A stretch of DNA of 40,800 nucleotides from Saprospiraceae bacterium. Its GTDB lineage: Bacteria; Bacteroidota; Bacteroidia; Chitinophagales; Saprospiraceae. A model generated the notes under the pieces. It did not search any database and had not been told where the DNA came from. It was given only the letters and a program-made list of their open reading frames with translations. This document shows, one piece after another, positions 33,268 to 39,403 of the stretch. Within the stretch, counting starts at the first letter, position 1. Every line of letters begins with the position of its first letter. The position numbers and the translations under genes are program-made. Where the stretch lies: contig JALSKB010000197.1 in assembly GCA_026989035.1 (NCBI GenBank), forward strand, positions 1 through 40,800, written 5' to 3'.

Positions 33268-34312
33268 GCCTTCGGAGGGCTTGCGCAACCGCTTAAAAAA
33301 CCTCTTTCGTTGGGCCAATGTCTTGTTGATTGTGCTCACCCTCTTGATCTATGCTGTTCCCTTTACACCTGCTTCCTTTTGGCCGCTCAGCCTCATTGCC
33401 CCTTTCTATCCTTTAGCTCTACTTCTCAATATACTCTTTGCGCTCTGGTGGATTCTCTGGAGAAAAAAATATGCCTGGCTCAGCCTGCTTTGTATCCTCC
33501 TCGGCTGGAATTATCTCCAAAGCTATTTTGGCTTTCACTTTCTAGCCCGCCCCTCTACAACTGATCTCCAAGTCATGACCTTCAACTTTCACGATCTCAA
33601 GGACTTGCCCTTCAGAAAGGGCCATGTAGGGCATGACCTAACGGGTTTGCTTAATTTCCTGGATGAAATAGGCAAACCACAAGTGCTTTGTCTGCAGGAA
33701 ATACATCAAGGCCCTGCTGCTGAACTAGCCGAAGCCATAGGATATCAACATCTTCACTATCCTGAAAAAGGGACTGCCATCTTATCTGCCCTACCCTTTC
33801 AAGCCAGTGGTTACATTGCTTTTCCGCATTCCGGCAATTCAGCCCTTTGGGCAGACATTAAGTGGAAGGGGCAAACGCTGCGAATTTTCAACCTGCATCT
33901 CCAGTCTAACCGCATAAGTACCCAAACCGAAGAACTCTCCAACCAAAGAGAATTTGACGAAAAGGTCTTTCGACAAATCCGTTCCATCCTGCGCAATTAC
34001 AAAAGAGCTGCTCAACAGCGCATACAACAAGTGGAAATTATCCGCGAAAAAATGGAAAAAACAGCCCAGCCCTACATCGTCTGCGGTGATTTTAACGACA
34101 CACCTTTATCACACACCTACCACCAACTCAGTGAAGGATTGCTGGATGCCTTTCGGCAAAAAGGAGCCGGTCCGGGTACCACCTATGCACGCTTCCCACC
34201 TGCTCTGCGCATAGATTATATCCTCCACACCCCCGACCTGCAAGTCTCTGCCTGTAAAATCCATCGTCAAAAATTCTCCGACCATTACCCCGTTTCCGCT
34301 CATTTCAAATAA
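33248..34312 (+). CDS. Endonuclease/exonuclease/phosphatase family membrane protein
   Basis: 354 residues. Three N-terminal membrane helices (residues about 20-105) are followed by an EEP domain (PF03372): MTFNFHDL, the metal-binding Glu in VLCLQEIHQ, FNLHLQSNR, the Asp and Asn in VCGDFNDTP, RIDYIL and the final KFSDHYPV with the catalytic Asp-His. It would hydrolyse phosphodiester or phosphomonoester bonds on the outer face of the inner membrane; substrate unknown. The start lies inside the rhomboid gene by 20 bases, a sign of coupled translation. Confidence 0.92.
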   Translation: MPARKSEPSEGLRNRLKNLFRWANVLLIVLTLLIYAVPFTPASFWPLSLIAPFYPLALLLNILFALWWILWRKKYAWLSLLCILLGWNYLQSYFGFHFLARPSTTDLQVMTFNFHDLKDLPFRKGHVGHDLTGLLNFLDEIGKPQVLCLQEIHQGPAAELAEAIGYQHLHYPEKGTAILSALPFQASGYIAFPHSGNSALWADIKWKGQTLRIFNLHLQSNRISTQTEELSNQREFDEKVFRQIRSILRNYKRAAQQRIQQVEIIREKMEKTAQPYIVCGDFNDTPLSHTYHQLSEGLLDAFRQKGAGPGTTYARFPPALRIDYILHTPDLQVSACKIHRQKFSDHYPVSAHFK

Positions 34313-34331
34313 AATAAAGCAGCCCTCTGGC

Positions 34332-35123
34332 TCACCAAATGGGCAGATAGTCTAACTGCACACTTTCTCCGTAAAACAAGCGCGTTGCAGCTTCAAAAGA
34401 AGGAGTATAATCGGACACGTAAAAGCGATGGGGAGCACTGAGCTGCGCTGCCAAAAGGTTGTGCTGAATCAACTGTTTTTCCACCACACGGGCAACTACA
34501 TCCGTAGAGTCCAACACTTTCACCCTTCCCTGGTAAAAAGCCTCAATTTGCGGGCGAATCAACGGATAATGCGTGCAGGCCAACAATAAACCATCAATGC
34601 CTTGAAGGCGGGGGTCATTCAAATAATTTTCTAAAATGGCCGTACTGATCTTCCCTTCCACAAAACCCTCCTCTATCATGGGAGCCAGCAAAGGCGTAGC
34701 CAAGGTGTGTAGAGGTAAATCAGGTCTCAGGCGATAAAGCTGTTGTTCATAGACTCCGCTGTTTACCGTGGCTTTGGTTGCAATGAGCCCCAATTTGCCG
34801 AAAGGCTCGGCAGCAGCAGCTTCCACCAAAGGATCTACGACATTGACAAACAAGGCTTGCTCTTTAAAAAACTCCAACAAAACTCCATAAGCCGCCGTAG
34901 AGGCAGAGTTGCAGGCGATGACAATCATCTTGCACTGCTGCTCCAGCAAATACTTGACAATCTTTAGAGCATAGTAACGAATGGCATCGGCAGACTTATC
35001 GCCATAGGGAAGATGAGCCGTATCCCCAAAATAAATGAGCTGCTCATGTGGGAGGCGTCGGGCAATGGCCCGGGCTACGGTCAAGCCTCCAATACCGGAA
35101 TCGAAGATACCTATGGGCCTCAT
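34332..35123 (-). CDS. murI: Glutamate racemase
   Basis: 263 residues. MurI makes D-glutamate for peptidoglycan. Visible marks: IGIFDSGIGGLTVA with Asp8, YFGDTAHLPYG, the first catalytic cysteine in VIACNSASTAAYG (about residue 71) and the second in LLACTHYPLI (about 182). It is the last of the chain ompH, ompH, murI, a usual order in Bacteroidota. The start codon directly follows the U-tract of an intrinsic terminator, so it has no Shine-Dalgarno and little leader of its own. Confidence 0.97.
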   Translation of the reverse strand: MRPIGIFDSGIGGLTVARAIARRLPHEQLIYFGDTAHLPYGDKSADAIRYYALKIVKYLLEQQCKMIVIACNSASTAAYGVLLEFFKEQALFVNVVDPLVEAAAAEPFGKLGLIATKATVNSGVYEQQLYRLRPDLPLHTLATPLLAPMIEEGFVEGKISTAILENYLNDPRLQGIDGLLLACTHYPLIRPQIEAFYQGRVKVLDSTDVVARVVEKQLIQHNLLAAQLSAPHRFYVSDYTPSFEAATRLFYGESVQLDYLPIW

Positions 35124-35156
35124 AAAAAAAGCAGCGCTTCGGGATAGCGCTGCTTT
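35124..35156 (-). terminator. Intrinsic terminator between ompH and murI
   Basis: AAAGCAGCGCT (35128-35138) pairs with AGCGCTGCTTT (35146-35156): 11 bp, 7-base loop. On the minus strand seven T's follow, ending at the murI ATG (35123). It should end most ompH transcripts, so murI would depend on read-through or on a promoter not seen here. Confidence 0.8.
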
Positions 35157-35165
35157 AATTTCGTT

Positions 35166-35684
35166 TTATATGCCGAGTTTGGCCTTGACCTTTTCGGTCA
35201 AATCCAGCGATTCATCAGCATAAAGAATGGCTCCGGTGCTGAGGTCAAAAATATAGGCGTAACCTTCGCTTTGCGCCACTTCCTGAATAGCCGCATTGAT
35301 TTTTTCCAGGATGGGCTTGAGCAGAGTTTGCTCCTTTTCAGCCAACTTTTGTTGCATTTCCGCCTGATAGGCATAAATAGCCTGTTCTTTTTCCTGCAGC
35401 TCTTTGAGCAACTGCTCCTCTTCTACGGGAGAAAGGGTGCCCTGTTGTTTGCGCTGTATGGCATCTTGCTGCTTTTGCTGGTATTCGGAAACCATCTGCT
35501 CACCTTTTTTCTGGAGCTGGGCTTGAAAGCCTTCCAAGTTGGCTTGCATTTGCTTCACTTCAGGCATTTCAGCTAAAATAGCCGCCGAATTGATGTAACC
35601 AAGTTTTTTAGACTGAGCACTTCCCTGCTGAAAGGCCAGCAAAAAAAGGAGGGAAAACATTCCCGCTTTCAAAATAAACTTCAT
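35166..35684 (-). CDS. OmpH/Skp family periplasmic chaperone (downstream copy)
   Basis: 172 residues with a signal peptide (MKFILKAGMFSLLFLLAF) ending near GSAQ. The mature protein has KLGYINSAAILAEMPEVKQM, a long charged coiled coil rich in Gln, Glu and Lys (about 40-130) and a C-terminal AIQEVAQSEGYAYIFDLSTG. Skp/OmpH trimers hold unfolded outer-membrane proteins in the periplasm. An ATG at 35699 is possible, but a -7 element at 35714-35721 would leave almost no leader for it, so I prefer 35684. Confidence 0.92.
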   Translation of the reverse strand: MKFILKAGMFSLLFLLAFQQGSAQSKKLGYINSAAILAEMPEVKQMQANLEGFQAQLQKKGEQMVSEYQQKQQDAIQRKQQGTLSPVEEEQLLKELQEKEQAIYAYQAEMQQKLAEKEQTLLKPILEKINAAIQEVAQSEGYAYIFDLSTGAILYADESLDLTEKVKAKLGI

Positions 35685-35713
35685 GATGTCGTTTTTCATT
35701 TAAAATTTGCGTG

Positions 35714-35721
35714 CAAAGATA
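35714..35721 (-). promoter_or_regulatory. -7 element (TATCTTTG) for the downstream ompH
   Basis: Exact TAnnTTTG on the minus strand in the gap between the two ompH genes, 30 bases before the ATG at 35684. Confidence 0.45.
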
Positions 35722-35732
35722 GGCAAGATGTC

Positions 35733-36266
35733 TTACTTGCCTAGCTTTTTTAAAATCTCCTCAGTCACATCGTACTCCGAGTTGCTGAAGATGAGGCCTA
35801 CGGTAGAGCCTTTGTCAAAGATAAAGTCATAACCACGTTCATTCGCATATTCTTCAATAGCCGCATAAACCCTATCCTGAATGGGCTGCACCAACTCCTT
35901 ACGGCGCTGAAAAAGCTCGCCCTCCGGCCCGAATTTGGCCTTCTGGTATTCGCGCACCTGTCGCTCTTTTTCCATAATCTCATCTTCCCGCTGACGACGC
36001 TCATCATCGCTCAAAAGGACTTGTTCTGCCTGGTAGCGGTTGTACAAGCTTTTGATTTCATCGTACATCTTAGCCACTTCTTGCTGCCAATCAGCTGCGA
36101 GGCGGTCGAGCTCTTTTTGGGCATCCTGATATTCCTGAATGCTTTCCAAAATAGTCGTTATGTCCACAGTAGCTATGCGTTGAGCCTCTGCAGCTGAAGC
36201 AAACAACATGGCTAAAAAGGCAAGGAAAAAAACAAAAGGCCTGCCTGTTTTCCAAAAGTAAATCAT
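35733..36266 (-). CDS. OmpH/Skp family periplasmic chaperone (upstream copy)
   Basis: 177 residues with a signal peptide ending near AAEAQ. The mature part starts RIATVDITTILESIQEYQ and continues with a coiled coil (ELDRLAADWQQEVAKMYDEI and EIMEKERQVREYQ) and AIEEYANERGYDFIFDKGST. It is only distantly like its neighbour in sequence but the same in build; tandem ompH genes are usual in this phylum. The bamA gene that commonly precedes them is not upstream here: hutH lies there on the other strand. Confidence 0.92.
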   Translation of the reverse strand: MIYFWKTGRPFVFFLAFLAMLFASAAEAQRIATVDITTILESIQEYQDAQKELDRLAADWQQEVAKMYDEIKSLYNRYQAEQVLLSDDERRQREDEIMEKERQVREYQKAKFGPEGELFQRRKELVQPIQDRVYAAIEEYANERGYDFIFDKGSTVGLIFSNSEYDVTEEILKKLGK

Positions 36267-36332
36267 GGTTTATTCGGTTTAACAGTGAATAAGGTTTCTT
36301 CGTCTAAAACTCAAAGGTTTACAGCTGTAAGT

Positions 36333-36361
36333 TATACCCACCGCAAAATGGTTTGGGTATA
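36333..36361. promoter_or_regulatory. Inverted repeat upstream of ompH
   Basis: TATACCCA (36333-36340) and TGGGTATA (36354-36361) are exact reverse complements with 13 bases between. It lies 67 bases before the ompH start and next to a minus-strand -7 candidate (36370-36377), so it could be an operator or a leader hairpin. Confidence 0.45.
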
Positions 36362-36369
36362 TCAATCGC

Positions 36370-36377
36370 CAAAAGTA
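36370..36377 (-). promoter_or_regulatory. Possible -7 element (TACTTTTG) for the ompH-ompH chain
   Basis: Exact TAnnTTTG on the minus strand, 104 bases before the upstream ompH start. No -33 box at the expected distance. Confidence 0.35.
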
Positions 36378-36520
36378 TTGCTTTTGAACAAATTTTTTCG
36401 GCACACAACAAAAACGACATAAAAGGCTTTTGCGTTTAAAAGCGGTGCCCGCTTAACTAAGTTTTAACGCTACAGCCCGAATCAAAGAGACCTCCGAGTT
36501 ACCCAAGTCTTTTTTTCTTC

Positions 36521-36528
36521 TATTTTTG
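36521..36528 (+). promoter_or_regulatory. -7 element (TATTTTTG) for hutH
   Basis: Exact TAnnTTTG, 24 bases before the hutH ATG. Confidence 0.5.
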
Positions 36529-36551
36529 CCCACACCAAATCTCTTCGTGTA

Positions 36552-38051
36552 ATGAACCACGCCGCCAGGTATTACACCATTTGCCCGCAAGGGCTAAAGA
36601 TAAAAGACGTACGAGATGTTCTTGCCCAAGGTCTGCTGCTCCGCTTAGGCGATGAAGCGGCAGAAAAAATACAAGGAAGCCGTCACTTCCTAGAACAAAA
36701 ACTTTCCCAAACAGAACGCCCTATATACGGTATCAACACCGGCTTTGGCTCCCTTTGCGATTTGCGTATCTCCGACAGAGAAATGGAGCAATTGCAGCTC
36801 AACCTGGTGCGCTCTCACGCCTGTGGCATGGGAGAAGAAATCCCCTCCGACTTGGTACGCCTCATGTTGTTGCTCAAAATTCAAAGCTTGGCAGAAGGAC
36901 ACTCCGGTGTGCGTCTGCAACTGGTAGAACAACTCATCGCACTATTCAACCATGGGGCCCTGCCCGTAGTGTATGAACAAGGTTCTCTGGGTGCTTCAGG
37001 AGATCTGGCCCCCCTCGCTCACCTGAGTTTACCTCTCATCGGCGAAGGTGAAGTGCGGTATAAAGGCCGGCGCCGGCCCAGCGCGGAAGTGTTGTCGGAA
37101 ATCGGTATCTCGCCCCTTAAACTGGCCAGCAAAGAAGGCCTGGCCCTGCTCAACGGTACCCAGTTTTCTACGGCTTATGCCCTTTGGTGCGTCATCAAAG
37201 GCGAAGAACTACTGGAATGGGCCAACTGCTGTGCCGCACTTTCTATGGATGCCTTCCGCTGTTTGTACAGCCCCCTGGAAGCACCTCTGCAGCGCATACG
37301 AAAACAAGAAGGACAGGCAGCCTGTGCCCAAAGCATACGCGAATATTTGCGCGAAAGCGAAATCGGCAAACAACCCAAAACTCAAGTGCAAGACCCCTAT
37401 GCCTTCCGCTGCGTTCCGCAAGTTCATGGTGCTTCTTGGGGCGTCCTACAGCACCTCCGACAAATCGTACAAAATGAAATGCTGTCCGTAACGGACAACC
37501 CCAGCATTTTTCCGGAAGAAGACAAAATTCTCTCCGGAGGCAATTTCCACGCCCAACCCATTGCCTTGGCCTTGGATTACCTGGGCTTGGCCCTGGCCGA
37601 ACTCGGCAGCATCTCCGAACGACGCCTCTTTCAACTCCTCAGCGGACAACGTGGACTGCCCCCTTTTCTCATCTCCAAACCCGGCCTCAATTCCGGTTTC
37701 ATGATTGTCCAATACACGGCAGCTTCCATAGCCAGCCAAAACAAACAACTCTGCACCCCGGCTTCAGTTGATTCCATCGTCTCCAGCAACGGACAGGAAG
37801 ACCACGTCAGCATGGCAGCCAATGCCGGCACCAAAACCCTGCGCATTCTCAACAACTTAAGACGCCTACTCTCCTTAGAACTGATGGCCGCTTCACAAGC
37901 CCTGTATTTTCGCCTTCCGGCAAATACGGGCAAGCGCCTACGCCCCCTGCTCAAAGCTTTCCAAAAACACATTCCTCCTCTCACCGAAGACCGCATCCTT
38001 GCCCAAGACATGCAACGAGCTGAACAGTTCCTGGCCAAAGAAAAACCTTAA
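36552..38051 (+). CDS. hutH: Histidine ammonia-lyase
   Basis: 499 residues, the usual length. It removes ammonia from histidine to give urocanate. The MIO prosthetic group would form from Ala-Ser-Gly in SLGASGDLAPLAHL (148-150). The loop tyrosine is in PIYGINTGFG (Tyr59). Other family marks: EGLALLNGTQFSTAYAL, QDPYAFRCVPQVHGA, VTDNPSIF and GGNFHAQPIALALD. No other hut genes (hutU, hutI) are in view, so it may serve another route or the rest lies elsewhere. Tail to tail with the Fic gene. Confidence 0.95.
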   Translation: MNHAARYYTICPQGLKIKDVRDVLAQGLLLRLGDEAAEKIQGSRHFLEQKLSQTERPIYGINTGFGSLCDLRISDREMEQLQLNLVRSHACGMGEEIPSDLVRLMLLLKIQSLAEGHSGVRLQLVEQLIALFNHGALPVVYEQGSLGASGDLAPLAHLSLPLIGEGEVRYKGRRRPSAEVLSEIGISPLKLASKEGLALLNGTQFSTAYALWCVIKGEELLEWANCCAALSMDAFRCLYSPLEAPLQRIRKQEGQAACAQSIREYLRESEIGKQPKTQVQDPYAFRCVPQVHGASWGVLQHLRQIVQNEMLSVTDNPSIFPEEDKILSGGNFHAQPIALALDYLGLALAELGSISERRLFQLLSGQRGLPPFLISKPGLNSGFMIVQYTAASIASQNKQLCTPASVDSIVSSNGQEDHVSMAANAGTKTLRILNNLRRLLSLELMAASQALYFRLPANTGKRLRPLLKAFQKHIPPLTEDRILAQDMQRAEQFLAKEKP

Positions 38052-38083
38052 AAAAGCGCCGCAGCAATACCAACTGCGACGCT
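38052..38083 (-). terminator. Terminator for the Fic gene
   Basis: AGCGCCGCAG (38055-38064) pairs with CTGCGACGCT (38074-38083), one mismatch, 9-base loop. On the minus strand it is followed by a short T run, so it ends the Fic transcript; it lacks a T run for hutH. Confidence 0.6.
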
Positions 38084-38090
38084 CTAAAAC

Positions 38091-39164
38091 TTACACCATG
38101 CTGAGGTGCTCTTCCAAAGAGCGTTTAGTAGCTTCCGCTACCAGGCGATAAAAGTGCTCAGGCTCATTGTCCTTCTGAACAGCCTCCAACGCACGGTAAT
38201 AAGCCAATCGGGAGGTATCATCCCCCTTTAAAATGACAATGGGATAGCCGTGCTGCAGCAAAATAAAGTTCATCACCAACCGAGCTGTACGGCCATTGCC
38301 ATCGACAAAAGGGTGAATGCTGACCAAACGCTCGTGCATTTCTGCCGCCTGGAGCACGGGATGCATGTGCACGGCAGTCTCCCGATACCATTTGAAGTAA
38401 TCCTCCATCAGCTTGTCCAACAAATAGGGCTGGGGAGGCCGATGTGAACTACCCGTAATGCGTACCGGCACCTTGCGATAACAGCCCGCATGCTCCGGAG
38501 CAATGCTCTTCAAGATGATGGCGTGCAACTGTAAGACCAAACGCTTGTCTAAAGGCAAACGCTCTGCCACCACGGCATACAGCATGTCCACCGCTTCTGC
38601 ATGATTAACCGCCTCCAGGTGTTCCCGCAAACTCTTACCTGCAATGGTCAAACCCTGGCTCACGACCAATTCTGTTTCCTGCAAAGTGAGGGTGTTCCCC
38701 TCAATGCGGTTGCTGTCATGCGTATAGGCAATCTTAAAGTACTCCCGCATCTTTTGCAAAACAAAAGTATCCAACGGCCGCTTAGCCTGCCACTGACGCT
38801 GCAAAGCTGTGATTTCATCCAAAAGCCGAGCTAAGCCTTTCGGCAAAAAGGAAGGAGCTTCTTCCTTAGCACGAACGAGGTACTCAATGCGCGACTCTGC
38901 AACCGTCAAAACTTCCAAAGCCCGCTCGTCATAGCCGACCAATTGCACCACTTTCTCTGCCAAACGCAAAGTCAAAACCTCTTCCACAGGAAAGTCATAC
39001 AAATTTGCTAAAGCACGGGCTTGCTCCTCCGTGGGCAAACGCCGACCGTGCTCAATCCTGGAAAGCAGAGTCTTGTCTATCCCCAGACGTGCAGCAGCTT
39101 CCTGTAAGCTCAACCCCAAACGCTCGCGACCCGAACGCAGCCATACGTGCAATTGCTTTTTCAT
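38091..39164 (-). CDS. XRE-type HTH/Fic domain protein
   Basis: 357 residues from the ATG giving MKKQLHVWLR. Residues about 11-60 are an XRE helix-turn-helix (LSLQEAAARLGIDKTLLSRI, then EHGRRLPT). The Fic core follows, with the inhibitory helix motif SNRIEGN at 151-157 and the catalytic loop HPFVDGNGRTAR at 284-295, both intact. Fic enzymes usually transfer AMP to a target protein; the N-terminal inhibitory motif marks the class that is self-restrained. The DNA-binding domain and the inverted repeats upstream suggest autorepression. The target is unknown, and no antitoxin gene is adjacent. Confidence 0.92.
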   Translation of the reverse strand: MKKQLHVWLRSGRERLGLSLQEAAARLGIDKTLLSRIEHGRRLPTEEQARALANLYDFPVEEVLTLRLAEKVVQLVGYDERALEVLTVAESRIEYLVRAKEEAPSFLPKGLARLLDEITALQRQWQAKRPLDTFVLQKMREYFKIAYTHDSNRIEGNTLTLQETELVVSQGLTIAGKSLREHLEAVNHAEAVDMLYAVVAERLPLDKRLVLQLHAIILKSIAPEHAGCYRKVPVRITGSSHRPPQPYLLDKLMEDYFKWYRETAVHMHPVLQAAEMHERLVSIHPFVDGNGRTARLVMNFILLQHGYPIVILKGDDTSRLAYYRALEAVQKDNEPEHFYRLVAEATKRSLEEHLSMV

Positions 39165-39196
39165 TTTGACTATTTTTGTCAAAAAATAATGACAAA
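39164..39196. promoter_or_regulatory. Candidate operator: overlapping inverted repeats upstream of the Fic gene
   Basis: TTTTGAC (39164-39170) with GTCAAAA (39178-39184), 7 bases apart, and TTTGTC (39175-39180) with GACAAA (39191-39196), 10 bases apart. They overlap the start codon and the -7 element, the right place for repression by the protein's own HTH. Confidence 0.5.
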
Positions 39197-39200
39197 TATA
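39193..39200 (-). promoter_or_regulatory. -7 element (TATATTTG) for the Fic gene
   Basis: Exact TAnnTTTG on the minus strand, 29 bases before the ATG and overlapping the inverted repeat. Confidence 0.5.
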
Positions 39201-39254
39201 GTAAAAAATAATGAACCACATTCACCTTCTCTAAAAAAAAAATCTTTTTCTATT

Positions 39255-39262
39255 TATCTTTG
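39255..39262 (+). promoter_or_regulatory. -7 element (TATCTTTG) for the adhesin gene
   Basis: Exact TAnnTTTG, leaving a leader of about 140 bases before the ATG at 39404, in which no clear structure was seen. Confidence 0.45.
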
Positions 39263-39403
39263 CTTTATACCGCACCCCACTGCCTGGCAAAGAATCTAAG
39301 CGATCTCTACTCTACTCCCCCCCAAGTGCCGCGCGGAAACCCCACAAAAAACACCAGCCCGCTGCTTTTGAAAACCTAAAAAAAGCAACCAACGAAAATC
39401 CAC

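Noticed and set aside
764-38847. The 13-base motif as a strand-biased signal (Chi or KOPS)
   Set aside because: Copies are 11 plus and 7 minus among exact matches, with no switch point. There is some bias to the sense strand of genes, which a replication-oriented signal would not explain.
764-38847. The motif as an mRNA hairpin with a GNRA loop
   Set aside because: Most copies lie in the sense orientation, which puts UUUC rather than GAAA in the mRNA loop, so RNA structure alone does not fit all copies.
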